Positions 11,420-22,520 of a DNA stretch of 64,000 nt are shown piece by piece. Numbering within the stretch: position 1 is the first letter of the stretch; each line of letters starts with the position of its first letter. Made by a program: the position numbers and the translations under genes. The notes below the pieces were generated by a model. It was not told where the DNA came from. It did not search any database and saw only the letters and a list, made by a program, of their open reading frames with translations. Source of the stretch: Pisolithus tinctorius (lineage: Eukaryota > Basidiomycota > Agaricomycetes > Boletales > Pisolithaceae); assembly GCA_024663395.1 (NCBI GenBank), contig JANFAH010000003.1, positions 2,170,001 to 2,234,000 on the forward strand, in the 5' to 3' direction.

Positions 11420-11799
11420 TCTTAAGAAATCAACAAGCACCTCTTTTGATCTCATCAGGTATTGTCGTGCTTTTTGCATAGCCTCTCACAGCCTTTTGGT
11501 ACCATCCGTACTGCGGTGAGTCGAAGTATTGAATCTGCGCGTAATTCAAGTGTTACGCACGCCTGGAACACGTGTTCGGACCTCTCAGCGGCCACATGAC
11601 CCGCTCGAGGCACTCTTGAATGTACACCATGAATGTGGAGTGCGTCGGATAGAGAGCCTCACGCTGTTCGCATGTTTCGCATTGCGTGTTGAACGTTGAA
11701 CCACGGATAACCCTCACCCGAACCTCTACGAACTTCGATATCCAAGAACATTACTTCTCTCTCCCCACATTGGTCGTTCAACTGTCGAGCCTTTTGACG
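11420..11799. other. Intergenic region
   Basis: 380 bases between two plus-strand genes. A CCTCACCCGAACCTCTAC-like pyrimidine-rich part near 11710 may be the 5'UTR of the next gene. No gene or RNA seen. Confidence 0.5.
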
Positions 11800-12447
11800 A
11801 TGCCCTACATCAAGGCACATTACCATCCAATCCTTTTCGCTCTCATTACAGTTTGTGCTATGGCTGAGCTGGGCCTCGCAGCATTCCTCATCAGCGCCGG
11901 GAACGAGAACAATAACTGGCCGAGTGATCGTTACCACTCAGTGTAAGTGCTTCGGAATGTAGGTTGCACACAAGTTGGCTGATTCTCCCAGCTTGATTCT
12001 TTTCGAGTTCAATGCCGTCTGGACGACCTTGTTTGGAATAGCATATCTTTTGTGGATAATTGACGGTGCTATACATTTCCTGGCAAGCATAGCGAGCTCC
12101 ATCATCTGGCTTCTTGTTACCACGATTCTATGGGTGGGTAAAACGAGACACGAGAACGAGTCCTACCTTGACTTTTTTTTTAGGGAGCTGCCGCTGGCGT
12201 GATGCACGGAGCAAGATCGGGAGGCAACTGTAATTGGATATCCGCTGTCTCTGGGTTCGTGGAAGGAAACTCGCCATGTTATCTACCGCAGGACCTGAGC
12301 AGCGTCTCCAGGTGCAGGGAAACTCTGAGCGTGGAGGCCATAGGGTGGATCGAGTTTGCGCTGTGCGTCCTCACCCTCCTGGCAACGTGCATGTGGGTGA
12401 GAACAAGTAAGCGGAGCTATGTGAGTGAATACAGCAAGTTGGCATGA
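11800..12447 (+). CDS. Four-span membrane protein of MARVEL-like layout
   Basis: Exons 11800-11942, 11992-12133 and 12184-12447 give 182 aa. Four hydrophobic segments can be seen: PILFALITVCAMAELGLAAF, WTTLFGIAYLLWIIDGAI, FLASIASSIIWLLVTTILW, and WIEFALCVLTLLATCMWV. Between spans 3 and 4 is a loop with Cys residues (NCNWIS...SPCYL...RCRET), and the tail is short and charged. This arrangement is like fungal MARVEL-domain proteins, which organise membrane microdomains. No enzyme motif. The specific role is not known. Confidence 0.8.
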
Positions 12448-12940
12448 TTTTGGATGTAATGTTCTCCCCTTTGACATTGACGCTGTGACTGGAATCAAAC
12501 AGCAATCTAGCTTTTACGTATAACGACTAGCGGGGCCAATGGACCTGTAGAACAAAACATTTTTTTCCTTCATGCGACCCATACCTAGCCCGAGTATGTA
12601 CTCTGTCAATTCGTGTGTGTGTGAGGCCTAAGTAAAATTCGTGTGCGCAGAGCATACCGCTTTGAAGGCGGACGAAAGATGGCGTGAGACGTGGGATGTC
12701 GACATGACCCCTATTGCTATTAGCCATTCATGTCCCGGTTACCCTTTTTTTTTACCTCCAAATTGACGTGATAGACTCTTCTGGACAACTTGCTAGCCTT
12801 GAGTATCTATGCAACCACGTCACCTTGTTGGTAGATCTTACGCACGCGCTGTTCCAAATACACTCAAAAGAGATCAGGTCCCGTAAAGATGGCACTTGGA
12901 GCGTTAAGAGCCTGGCATTGGTGAGACAAAAGATAGTATA
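12448..12940. other. Convergent intergenic region
   Basis: Lies between the 3' ends of a plus-strand and a minus-strand gene. Apart from short T-runs (around 12556 and 12745), nothing supported is seen. Confidence 0.45.
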
Positions 12941-14696
12941 CTACTGTGTACAAAGGAAAGAAGTGCGCGTAAGCCAGTGGCCCCTTTTCTCCCCAACTTC
13001 GGTGTGGTCGGAGGACACCGTGCAGGCAGCGTCATCGGGATCATCCGTCCACAAATTCCCATCATATAGTCCGTCGAGGTCTTCCACTGATGACGAGAAT
13101 AACTCTGCATCTTGCACATCATCAGAGCCAGGTAAGGTCTGACGCCATCGTTCGACCATGCGCTTGGTTGCGATGAGATCTCGAGGCCGTACATACGGTA
13201 TCGGGGCCCAATCGGAAACCTCACCAGAGGCACCTCTCTCAGAATCCAGGGCAGGTACTACCTCCGCGGCGTGTGCGGACGATGCTGGCTCTAAAACGTG
13301 CTGAGCGTGATGAAACCAAAGATGGGGGCGCGGTACCTTCACTTTTCCCGGTCCAGCTGGACAAAGAATCGACGATGGTAGCTATGTCATCGATATTGTC
13401 GTGTGGTGGAATGGGTATTTCACCCATTACATAATCCACCGGTTCTGGGATCTGGTCAAAGATTCCAAGCCTGTCTGAGAACCTACCAAATTAGGCGGAG
13501 GCCTGCTTACGCACATAGGGGGGGACGTATCCATCTTCGACAGCGAGGGCAGAAGCAAGCCAATATATCGCAGCGTGAATTACTGTAGGATCGCGCGATT
13601 GGGCACCCATCGGTGGGGACACGAAGGCGTTCGTAAAACCTACAACAGTTCTCCCAAAACGAGCAAACGGAATGATAGGTTCACATTACCTCTAGAGAAT
13701 GCACCAAAAACCCACTGCTGATAGGAAGTCACTATGAAGTATGTAGAGTGTCGCCGAACACAAGTATCCCAGAGCTACTGCCCGGTGAGCCATAGAACCT
13801 TGCGTGTTACTAAACATACCCTGGCCCAAAGACGTTCCTTCGCGCGTAGGGGTGGTGCATTGTTTGTCGGAAGCTGATGGTACATCAGTATGTTTACAAA
13901 CAATAGATTCCAGTACTCACAGACTTCAACTCGGTGAACTGCCACATATCCTCGTCGGAAAGCACCCATGGCGGTTGACATACCACAACCACAGAATTAT
14001 ATCTAATATCTGGTGACGGTGGATTACGTGTGTCTGTGAAGTAAAATTCTTTGTATATGTCTGTGTTATCGGTTCCGGTATTATCTGATACGAAATTCCA
14101 ATCCCGGATCTGAGGAAAAATGATATGGAGGACACGTTGTATTGTCCGCAGAGGGAAGTGGTCAATCCAAGACCACAGGCTGTAACTGGATTAGTAAGGT
14201 TTCTGGGGAGGTGGCATGTCATGCTTACCGGGTGGAATCTGTGATGGGGGCTGGTATGATTGTGCTGACCTTGAACTTCCTCGCCGATGGAACGGTTATG
14301 ATTTCTCCACTCTCCTGGTCCTCGTCCCGGAAGCCAACTGATTTTGCAGGTACACGTGCTGAAATCCCTAGGAAACACACAAATTAAGTATTAGCTGGTC
14401 TGCACAAAATTGTTCTTACATTCAGTAACTATTTCATCGAACGACGGTCCCAAGTAGTGGATGGCGGACAAATGCCTGTATTTCCTGAATCGCGTAGAGA
14501 GGGTGTTGCGATGGCTCTTATGTCCTGGAGGCGGTAGATCTGGAGTATCCGGTCCGTACTTGAGCTCGGGGAGGACAGCATCTCTGAGGTACCCTCGAAG
14601 ATCGTCTGTCCGTTGCCATATCATGGTATGAAGTATATGTAGGATGTCGAGTTCGCCATCCCTATAAATCCTCAACCTTGACGACCAGAAGTACAA
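12941..14696 (-). CDS. Uncharacterised basidiomycete protein, multi-exon
   Basis: A minus-strand gene pieced together from several frames. In order: ELDILHILHTMIWQRTDDL (near 14640), then SFDEIVTEC (14420); SVGFRDEDQESGEIITVPSA (near 14340); SWIDHFPLRTIQRVLHIIF (near 14150), then IYKEFYF and SVVVVCQPPWVLSDEDMWQF (near 13960); FIVTSYQQWVFGAFSRG (near 13700), AFVSPPM and IYWLASALAVEDGYVPPYV (near 13540); then an acidic tail. The block from the VTSYQQWVFGAFSRG motif through the WLASALAVE helix is familiar from a family of unknown function widespread in Agaricomycetes. No catalytic motif is evident. The start codon is not resolved, and the C-terminus is ambiguous: the frame may end at 13239 or, after one more short intron, at 12941. 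Confidence 0.65.
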
Positions 14697-15017
14697 GACT
14701 TGCTAGTATAAACCACAGTAAGACCACAATAGCCTAATTTGGTTACCGGCAGGATCCGGTCTCTCGGTAACTGCCGTTACAGTCAAGTCCGCTACACACT
14801 CCAAGAACGGCCTCGTCATCGTCCCTGCGGTTATCGCATCAAGCCCAATCCAAAAGGTATGTTTTCGCTGCTTGATACACCCGGGACGCCGCTCGTGGTG
14901 GTTGAACGCTGAAGTGCTGTTCAATCCACGTGTGTGGGAGGGTGGATGCTGCACCAACCCCCCAGATGTCTGGTTGCCAGAGTTGACTGACTTACTCTTA
15001 TCATCCCAGCTTGGAAG
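14697..15017. promoter_or_regulatory. Divergent upstream region of RPL15
   Basis: About 320 bases between the uncharacterised minus-strand gene and RPL15. It should carry both promoters and the 5'UTR of the ribosomal protein gene. An 84-codon open frame on the minus strand here has no recognisable feature. Confidence 0.45.
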
Positions 15018-15824
15018 ATGGGTGCTTACAAGTATGTCAGCGAGTTGTACAAGAAGAAGCAGTCCGACGTGTTACGATTCCTGCTCCGTGTCAGGTATGC
15101 GGTGGTCGATATCCAAGGGTGCATCTCTCAGTCCTATGTAGGTGCTGGGAGTACCGTCAACTGAACGTCATCCACCGCGCGTCCCGTCCATCCCGTCCAG
15201 ACAAGGCTCGCCGTCTAGGATACAAGGCGAAGCAGGGTTATGTTATATACCGCGTCCGTGTGAGGCGGGGTAACCGCAAGAAGCCTGTGCCGAAGGGCAA
15301 GTCCTGCCGTTTGTGCGCACTTGGACTGTTACTGAGCTTGAGATTTAGGTGCCACTTATGGCAAACCTGTGCGTCAGGGTGTCAACCACCTTAAGTTCCA
15401 GCGTAGCTTGAGGAGTGTCGCAGAGGAGCGTGTTGGCAGGCGCTGTAGCAATTTACGAGTCCTGAATTCCTACTGGGTGAATCAAGACGGTGTTTACAAG
15501 TACTACGAAGTCATCCTTGTTGATCCCAACCACAAGGCTGTGAGTTCCCGATCTCGTTTTGGTCAGCTCTCCTGGTTAAGATGTCATAGATTCGTCGGGA
15601 TCCCCGTATCAATTGGATCACAAAACCTGTCCACAAGCGTCGCGAGGCCCGCGGCCTCACCAGCGTTGGGAAACAGGTTCGCAGATCCCGCTCACTCTTC
15701 CGGGGTATTTCCACTTACACTGTTCCAGAACCGGGGATTGGGCAAAGGTCATCGTCACAACCACGCGCCTGCACGGTCCACCTGGAAAAAGCACAACACG
15801 CTCAGCTTGCGCCGCTACCGGTGA
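15018..15824 (+). CDS. RPL15: 60S ribosomal protein eL15
   Basis: Structural protein of the large ribosomal subunit. It starts [20 protein letters not shown] and ends in the family's invariable [21 protein letters not shown] tail. Exons 15018-15094, 15142-15296, 15349-15539, 15590-15676 and 15729-15824 give 201 aa, against about 204 in other fungi. The second intron (15297-15348) keeps frame only if spliced as GC-AG (AAGG|GCAAGT); the nearest GT would break the reading frame. The other introns are GT-AG of 47-52 bases. Confidence 0.96.
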
Positions 15825-16216
15825 TTTTGCATGGGCGACCAGCCTCTTTGTTGTATGCACTATACGTACCCATGTTTGCTACAGTCATGCGTTTCCACGA
15901 GTTGCAAAAGACAGCATGCATCTATTCTATTTTTTTGTCTGAAATCACCGATCGCCATTAGGCGTAGGACTTAGGCTGTGCGGTGTTGCAGAGTTGACCT
16001 CGTGCGGTCCGCATGTCTGTTTACGTACGCCTGTGGGAGCCGACCGCAGCCTTCTAAAATTTACGTTGTGGAGAGCTCTCGCCAAGTGATATAAGTTAAT
16101 CTCGGAGGGGAACAGCCCCGTGTTGGATTTCTACTCTTATACCCCCATCGATACCCAGCCTGAGCTTAACTACCCTCGCAATTTCGACACCTTCCAACGG
16201 GACACGGTTTCAAACG
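15825..16216. other. Intergenic region
   Basis: 392 bases containing the RPL15 3'UTR and the promoter of the GH16 gene. No supported feature. Confidence 0.5.
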
Positions 16217-18000
16217 ATGTTCCGGAAGCGCAGCCCCTGGAGTATATGGGCACTATGTGCCTTTGCGATGACGTCTGGGTCCATCGCCCAAAACACGAGT
16301 GTGATATGGGTGATTGAAGATACGTATGAAGGACAAACTTTCTTCGAGTCTGTCATTGTTTCGTATGTTTGCTATAACGTTGGTGTGCTGACACGGTGCC
16401 CAAGTACTTTTGATTTCTATACCGGAACGGACCCAACAAAGTTCGTAGGCACCTTCATTTGCCGCCCACTCCACTCTGACTCTTGTGTTTTCCCTTGCGA
16501 AGTGGTATGGTAACGTGAGTCCAATGGCTCTGTTCTTCCGGTCAGTCTTTCCAATCGACGGACGAATATGCAGGTTCGTCGACCAGCAGACTGCATTCTC
16601 CAGTGGCTTGGCGTACGTCACATCGGACAACAAAGTCATCATGCAAGGTGACAACACAACCTGGTTGCCATTGGGTACCAACCGAAGCAGGTAATGCTCG
16701 CATGAAACCAAGGTAGATTGCACTCGTTGACGTCAGCAGCGTTCGTATATCGAGCCAGGCTATGTACAATACTGGCCTGTTCGTTTTAGACCTCGATATG
16801 GCACCATGGGGTTGTGGTTAGTATTCTTTATGTGTGTGGTTTCCCTGAGCTGATCTCTCGATGCCTAAGGTGTTTGGCCCGCTTTCTGGTAAGTGAATTC
16901 ATTTAACTGAACACTCTACGCTTGAAATTCCGACGTATGTATGCACAGGACGCTAGGTAGTGGAACATGGCCTTACGTGAGTGCTGTCGCCTTTCCCTCA
17001 AGTTGCTATAATTCTTTCCCAAGAATGGTGAAATAGATATCATTGAAGGTGTACACGACAACGAGCACAACCAAGTAACCTGGCATACTGCTCCAGGTAC
17101 GTCCATCTCACAGTTACCGAACGCACTCAAACACAGGCAAAAAAAGATTGCAACTTGACAGCTACGACCAACTTCACTGGTACTATTGTTGTGAGTATCA
17201 TCCATGGATAACGCCAGGGCTCCCCTCATGCTCCATCCCAGCAAACCAATGGAGTCGATAACCTGCAATGTAACGCGTTTATAAACAATAATGCTGGCTG
17301 TGGCGTTACTGAATGGAGCCGAGCGTCTTATGGCCCATACTTTGACTCCCAAGGTGGAGGCGTTTTTGCAATGAAATGGGACGATAATGGGATCGCCGTC
17401 TGTTTGTACCTGAATCATGTTTGGGAGAAGCAAAAAAACTCAACCTTTTCAGGGTCCTTCTATCGTGCTGCTGTACCTGAGGACATAGTTGATGGTTTAC
17501 CGGACCCATCCACCTGGGGCGAGCCCGTCGCAGAATTAGCTCCGAATTCATGTAATATCGCTCAGTTCTTCGCCAATCATTCCATAATTTTTGGTGAGTG
17601 ACCTCCTCCGTGGTGTGGTCGCGGATCTCCGTCAACTTTCCCGACAGATATTACATTCTGTGGTAAGACAGCCATCTGATTCGCAGGAACCTGCCGATAT
17701 CAACTTTTTTTCTAGGTGATTGGGCTGGAAACTCCTATGCAACATCTGGATGCCCCGGAACATGCGAAGAAACACTGATGGATCCCGCGAACTTTGTGGT
17801 GGGTACACCAGGTTGCTGTATTGGAGTTATATAATTCCTTTCATTCGTAGAACGCCTCCTGGATCATCAATTCTCTGAAAGTCTATAAATCAGCAACACT
17901 ATCTTCTGGATCTTCCAGTGCTGCCACGGCATACTATTCCCAGTCAGCTGTGTGGATCGCTGCAGTCGCGATAACACTTGGCTGGCTCTCACTAATATAA
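16217..18000 (+). CDS. GH16 family glucanase-like protein, GPI-anchored, 14 exons
   Basis: Secreted beta-glucanase/transglycosylase-like protein of glycoside hydrolase family 16. A signal peptide (about residues 1-25, ending GSIAQ) is followed by FFDTFDFYTGTDPTNGMVTF, APWGCGVWPAFWTLG, and the catalytic E-x-D-x-x-E motif in NGEIDIIEGVHDNEHNQ. Further along are a Cys-rich section (DCNLTATTNFTG; NNNAGCGV), SYGPYFDSQGGGVFAMKWD and a C-terminal Ser-rich region with a hydrophobic GPI signal (WIAAVAITLGWLSLI). The predicted 361 aa come from exons 16217-16347, 16405-16440, 16503-16514, 16574-16690, 16740-16816, 16870-16888, 16949-16976, 17024-17096, 17147-17190, 17242-17401, 17453-17593, 17648-17662, 17716-17798, 17851-18000; all phases agree. 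Exon 3 is only 12 bases. It probably acts on beta-1,3-glucan of the wall; substrate is inferred. Confidence 0.92.
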
Positions 18001-18944
18001 GATGCTGGCATCTCATAGTTTTCCAATAACGACTCGCGTGGACCTTTGCAGATATATATTACTATGTTGTGGATCTTCATCCTTATAACTGCTATCATGC
18101 CACCCCTTTGCAAATGGACCCTAATCTGCAACATTGAAAGTTTGCCTCAGTACACTCCGCAATTGAGTGGTAGAATATGAAAAAAGTTCAAGTGTGGAGC
18201 CTAAAAAGTGGCAAGCAAAGTCAGGTACTCAAACTAGGCTTGAGGTATTCAGTACATGTCTCAAGATCAAGAGCACTTGAAGACATGGATCCACTTTGGT
18301 TCAAACAGTACACAAAGGTCTCACATGGAGAGTTCTTCAACAGGAAAATGGATCATGATGCATACAGAATATACTTATCAGTACAGTGGTGTGAATTTCA
18401 ATGACTGACAGCTGAAGTTGTCAGACTTTGACAATACTATCACTTACCTAGAGTTGCAAAATCATGATTCTACTACAACACAGGCAATTTTTTGCCCATC
18501 CAACAGTCAGAGAAGGATTCCCATATGTTTTATGACCAGCCCCTATTTTTTGGTAAAAAAAAACAGTGTTGTAAGGAGCAAGGTTCACTCAATACACATC
18601 AATTTAAGCAAATCCAGCCAATGATTGGTCAGATCCCATAGATCTTCAAGGATAATCCCCTCCAAAAAAATAGATGTATATACCAACAGCCCTCCAGGCG
18701 CTCCTGGACGCTACAAGTATAAACACGTCATGTTACAGGAAGCTATATATATGGGTAGAGAATGACGTAGTCTAGCTTCAGAGGGAGTTGGAATATGTGC
18801 GAGGAAAATTTGTAAAGACCAGAAACGTGGCATCTATAGACGATTGTGACAGGATGTGGGTGGTTTTTTTGGTTTCAGGCAGAGTAAAGTTCAATTCTGC
18901 GAACATTAGAGGGGTGTTGATTGTGGTGGTTACACGAGGAAGAC
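18001..18944. repeat. AT-rich, CpG-free relic, probably decayed transposon DNA
   Basis: From about 18160 to 18698 there is not one CpG dinucleotide, although the segment has roughly 40% G+C and neighbouring DNA is CpG-normal. It is rich in TG and CA, the products of 5-methylcytosine deamination. Only short open frames exist, with frequent stops. No terminal repeat or recognisable transposase is seen, so the element type cannot be named. The rest (to 18944) is ordinary intergenic sequence with a CpG-bearing GC-richer patch at 18690-18715. Confidence 0.55.
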
Positions 18945-19829
18945 TCACGATTTGTCAACTTTTACACGCAATTCTGGTGGGAGATATGCAGCATTGGATC
19001 CGCAGACGAGACCACCGAGCGTCCACTGTACGTCAATGATGCCAGATCTCAGGAAGGTGTCACTTGGCATGCAGCTTCGATGCGGTAGTTGGTTGAAGTC
19101 CAACCATAGAGATCCACTGTCGTTGATCGATCGAGTGCTGATTTTGCATTGCGTATACCGATGTTTGGTGTCTGTACAAGAGATGAAGCGAAACCCACAC
19201 TCACGATATTTGCACAATGCGGGGATGGTGCTGGGTGAAAAAGATCCATTGTAAAGTCCATCGGGGTTGACCATAGAGAGGGCATGCAACGTTAGATTGG
19301 GGTACGCGCAGAAGATACCGTATGCAGAGATGAAGTTCATTACGCAGGTGTTGTGGAACTGGAAGATTGGTGATAGCGCTGTGTATGAGTTGGAGACAAT
19401 GACGTCGATGAGGCGCGTGTTGTTGTCAAAGGTAATGATGGTCAGGATGCTGGAGGGTGTGTACGTGTTTTCATTTTGGGCACGTTCATGCAAGATGTGG
19501 TAACCTTCCTTTTGCAGGAGGATGGATAGGTGTGCGAACGAGCACTTGGGCACATAAATGTCAAGGTCGCTGGCAGTCCAAGTGGTTGACATCTCGGGGA
19601 GAAGGATGGATAATGCGGTGGATCTGGAGATGACAGCGTCACAGGAAGCGAGGATGTGAGGTACGTTTTGGGGTGATTGAAAGAATTTGCCATAAACAGT
19701 TAGTAGGCGGGAGGTCAGATACTCTTTGACAAGTGTGGCGCTGGAGGTTGAAGTGCATGCGTAGGAGAAGAGGTCACTAGCATCGCAATGGCGAAGAATT
19801 TCTTTGGTGACATCGAAGTTGAGGGGCAT
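18945..19829 (-). CDS. F-box-like / degenerate nucleotidyltransferase-like protein
   Basis: A single open frame of 294 aa. Residues 8-35 resemble an F-box-like start (EILRHCDASDLFSYACTSTS). Then SRSTAL (68-73) and SDLDIYVP (87-94) recall the G-S ... D-x-D core of minimal nucleotidyltransferases, but the first Gly is replaced by Arg. A later segment (IFQFHNTCVMNFISAYGIFC, near residue 155) is familiar from an expanded Agaricomycete family that is often close to transposons. Activity is doubtful. No intron is visible, unlike its neighbours. The start is the only in-frame ATG with a full N-terminus. Confidence 0.7.
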   Translation of the reverse strand: MPLNFDVTKEILRHCDASDLFSYACTSTSSATLVKEYLTSRLLTVYGKFFQSPQNVPHILASCDAVISRSTALSILLPEMSTTWTASDLDIYVPKCSFAHLSILLQKEGYHILHERAQNENTYTPSSILTIITFDNNTRLIDVIVSNSYTALSPIFQFHNTCVMNFISAYGIFCAYPNLTLHALSMVNPDGLYNGSFSPSTIPALCKYRECGFRFISCTDTKHRYTQCKISTRSINDSGSLWLDFNQLPHRSCMPSDTFLRSGIIDVQWTLGGLVCGSNAAYLPPELRVKVDKS

Positions 19830-20292
19830 GGTGGTTCGCTGCTTTCTGACAGACAGTTAGGCACCTTTTTATTATGACAGGATATTTTCCGCGGTTGGAT
19901 CACGGACGGCAAGGGACATAGGATAGAGGTCGGAAAGACGGGTGAGCGGGAGGTCGACGGGTTGCGGCGCTGATGTTAGGGGAGAGGTGGGCGGGTACTC
20001 AGCGGGATTTCATGCAGGTGTTAGGGTCGGGACCACGGGTACTTACCGGGTTGTCGAGGTGGGTGGGTGGATAGGGGCAGGATAAAGGTTGCGGAGATCG
20101 TCTAAGATTGTCCGAACGGCACAGTGTGGTCTACAGGGTCTGTGCTACATTGCTTATCTGTGTGTAGTATATAATGGAAAGACTCAAAAGTTGATTTTAA
20201 TCTGAGGTGTTGGTGTTGACGATTAATGGGAAGCGTTCATCGAGGCTACGTTGGTGTGAGACGTGGTTGCGATGGGTGCAGAAATGCTGAGC
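19830..20292. other. Region between the nucleotidyltransferase-like gene and the Helitron genes
   Basis: 463 bases. It may hold the 3' terminus of the Helitron, since all Helitron genes point toward it, but I could not find a convincing hairpin followed by the CTRR end. No gene seen. Confidence 0.4.
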
Positions 20293-20646
20293 TTACATGG
20301 CAAGGACGTCCAAAAGGTCATTGATGTCATTTTCTGGCCAGATGTCCACAGCTCTGGCCGGGTTTAGCATGCGGACGAAGAAGTAGGAGGCGCATGCGTG
20401 CTGATGTTGATGATGATCCCGATCAAAAAAGACACGATAGACAGAGTCATTGATGTGAACGTGGGTCCGTGTGACATTTGTATTGGGTGGGAATAGAGAG
20501 CGGTCAAACATGACCCGGGTACGCGCTCTGCGACGGCATACAAATATGAGGCGGGGACCTGTGTTACCCCCATGAGTGAGGAACCAGCCGAGGACAGTGT
20601 AAGGAGATGAGCTGGACATGGCGGTAAATTGAGAGGGTCGAGACAT
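20293..20646 (-). CDS. Small Helitron-linked protein of unknown function
   Basis: An uninterrupted frame of 117 aa starting MSRPSQFTAMSSSSPYTVL. It has a cluster of aromatic and charged residues (VYRVFFDRDHHQHQHACA) and an acidic end (WPENDINDLLDVL). No family is recognised. It is the last of four co-oriented genes downstream of RepHel and could be an auxiliary or captured gene. Confidence 0.5.
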   Translation of the reverse strand: MSRPSQFTAMSSSSPYTVLGWFLTHGGNTGPRLIFVCRRRARTRVMFDRSLFPPNTNVTRTHVHINDSVYRVFFDRDHHQHQHACASYFFVRMLNPARAVDIWPENDINDLLDVLAM

Positions 20647-20997
20647 GCCAGGGCATTGTTAATGGCTGGTGAGCGGGAGCTCAGAGGATCCGCGTTGGGG
20701 ATGTTCTTTCTTTATGGGTGGTTGTAGCTCATGAGAGGCTTACGAAGCAGATGAAAGTTCGCGTTGATCGCTATGCAACGTGGCAAATGCACTGCAAATT
20801 TTGCATCTATCGCAATCTACACATGAGGAGGATGATAACATGGGGTAGCAAAAGTTGTTTCTAAGAAGGGCTTCGTTGTATCTCAAGGGCGTATGACTGG
20901 TAATGTAAAGAACGCAGACTGTATGGTGGTTTGGAGGTGGGGATGAAAAAGAGTGTAAGTGTCAGATGTGCGTTCACTTCGACTTGAGATTCCTGTT

Positions 20998-22208
20998 TTA
21001 GATAGCGAGGCCGCTGATTTCTGCTGCATGATTGGAATTCCCAGCATCTGAGGGGTTGGAGGCCTTGTGCAGGAGGTGGATTGCCTGAAGCTCAAACTGT
21101 GCGCGGAATAAGGTCCAGCGACCATTGTTGTCTTTCTGTCGATAGCGGATGATGCGACACTCCAATAAGAGCAGGTCTCGTTTGCTGAGATCGGTTGGGT
21201 CATATTTTTCCATCGCACTTTTGGCCTGTAGAAGTTCCCGGGCATCAAACGTGGAGTTGAAAAGTGAGGGCTATGTGTCGCGTCAGATTGGCGATGGAGG
21301 CACTTAGGAACTGCATACCTCCCCCCCTTGCTTGGGTGTCTGCCATCGCGTGGCACGAATCAATGAGGACTCAATGTCTGTGATAGCTGATGAAAAGGAG
21401 TTAGGAGGTGAGCTTGAATCTAGCATTAGAAAACATACGCTGGGTTGGAGTGCACAAACGGGACATCAATTCTGCAGCATATCGACTGACAGCCCTGGAT
21501 AGTGGAAGGATGGTGGTGGAGCATTGGTGGTCTGGAATCCCATTTTTCATGAACCAAACATTGGTGACGTGACCTGGAACCCAGACAGTGACAGGTTGGT
21601 TAGTGAGAGGATCGCAAAGCTGTTTACTGCAGTCTTCGTAGGGGTCAGGCTTTCCCCATGCAAGCGTGGTTGGTAGGAGCCCGAGAGTGTACGTATTGGC
21701 CTGCGCATTAGTGAATGTGGACAGTTTTCGTAGGCGGCTTGGAAACAGAGGTTATGACATGGAACAGCGATGGTGGATGTGCTCACCTAAGCAGTTGAGG
21801 TGGGTAGCTCCTGACGCTCTCCTCGTCGATAAGGTTGGTAAGGGCTGTGGGCACAATGCTGTTTGATGGGGGGTTAGGTGGGGGCTGGGTGTTGGTGGGC
21901 ACTGCAGACATTTTCTGTGTGTTGTCATTCTCGCAGGTGTCTTTGACAGGCAGTGGGGGGGTTTCGGCAGTCTGCGTGGTAGCTGATGAGTGGGTGTTTT
22001 GGTCGACATTGCCATTATCGCTATTGGAGAGTGTTCCCGCAGATGCAGGGGACACACGGGGTTGTTCGCCAGGGGTTTGAGGTGGTTGTGCCTCTGTCAC
22101 GGCAGGCGCTTCAGATAGTAGAGGTGCCGGGTTGGCTGGGGCCAATGCACGCTGACACTTTGTGGCTACTGGTTCCCTGGTGGTGGATGCATCGCGTTTG
22201 GGTGGCAT
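20998..22208 (-). CDS. Helitron-linked multi-exon protein of unknown function
   Basis: The start MPPKRDASTTREPVATKCQR at 22208 opens a Pro/Thr-rich disordered region of about 135 residues. A splice (near 21790, CTTAG|GTGAGC to TTTCCAAG|C) leads to a second exon containing RLRKLSTFTNAQANTYTLG, then WVPGHVTNVWFMKNGIPDH and LSRAVSRYAAELMSRLCTP. A short exon follows (AITDIESSLIRATRWQTP, near 21340). The last exon has STFDARELLQAKSAMEKYDP, SKRDLLLLECRII and ends near 20998. Exon borders after the first are approximate. No domain is recognised. Confidence 0.55.
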
Positions 22209-22520
22209 TGTCTGATTCTCACAGGGCTCACAAACGACGTCGAAGGGTGCGCTTTAATGAGATTGTGGAATGGTACATTTGATTAGGAGCGCGGATGCAC
22301 GGATCACTGGATTTTCAGATGAAATATGCGGGAGGCGGCAAAATACTCCGGTGTGGATGGCAAATTTAGTTTCAATCGATGAATAAGACATTGTGACTAC
22401 ACACTGGGGCCGAGGCTCAAAGTCTATTGTGGTAGTGATCAGGATGAGGTAGCTAAGAGATGTGCGGTCACAGAGAAAAGGAGTTCTATAAGGCATCATG
22501 TCAAATGCGGCAAGACATGG

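Noticed and set aside
14142..14387. Plus-strand frame with CNWISKVSG resembling the CNWISAVSG loop of the MARVEL-like gene at 11800
   Set aside because: The minus strand here encodes well-formed blocks (SWIDHFPLRTIQRVLHIIF); the short match has no hydrophobic context and is taken as coincidence.
14703..14957. Minus-strand frame between the uncharacterised gene and RPL15
   Set aside because: Looks like random open sequence; no conserved motif and no splice to the neighbouring gene was convincing.
19830..20292. Search for a Helitron 3' end (hairpin plus CTRR) on the minus strand
   Set aside because: GGTCCCGACCCTAA near 20030 was considered, but the stem is only four pairs and the end is not followed by T. 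The terminus is left undefined.
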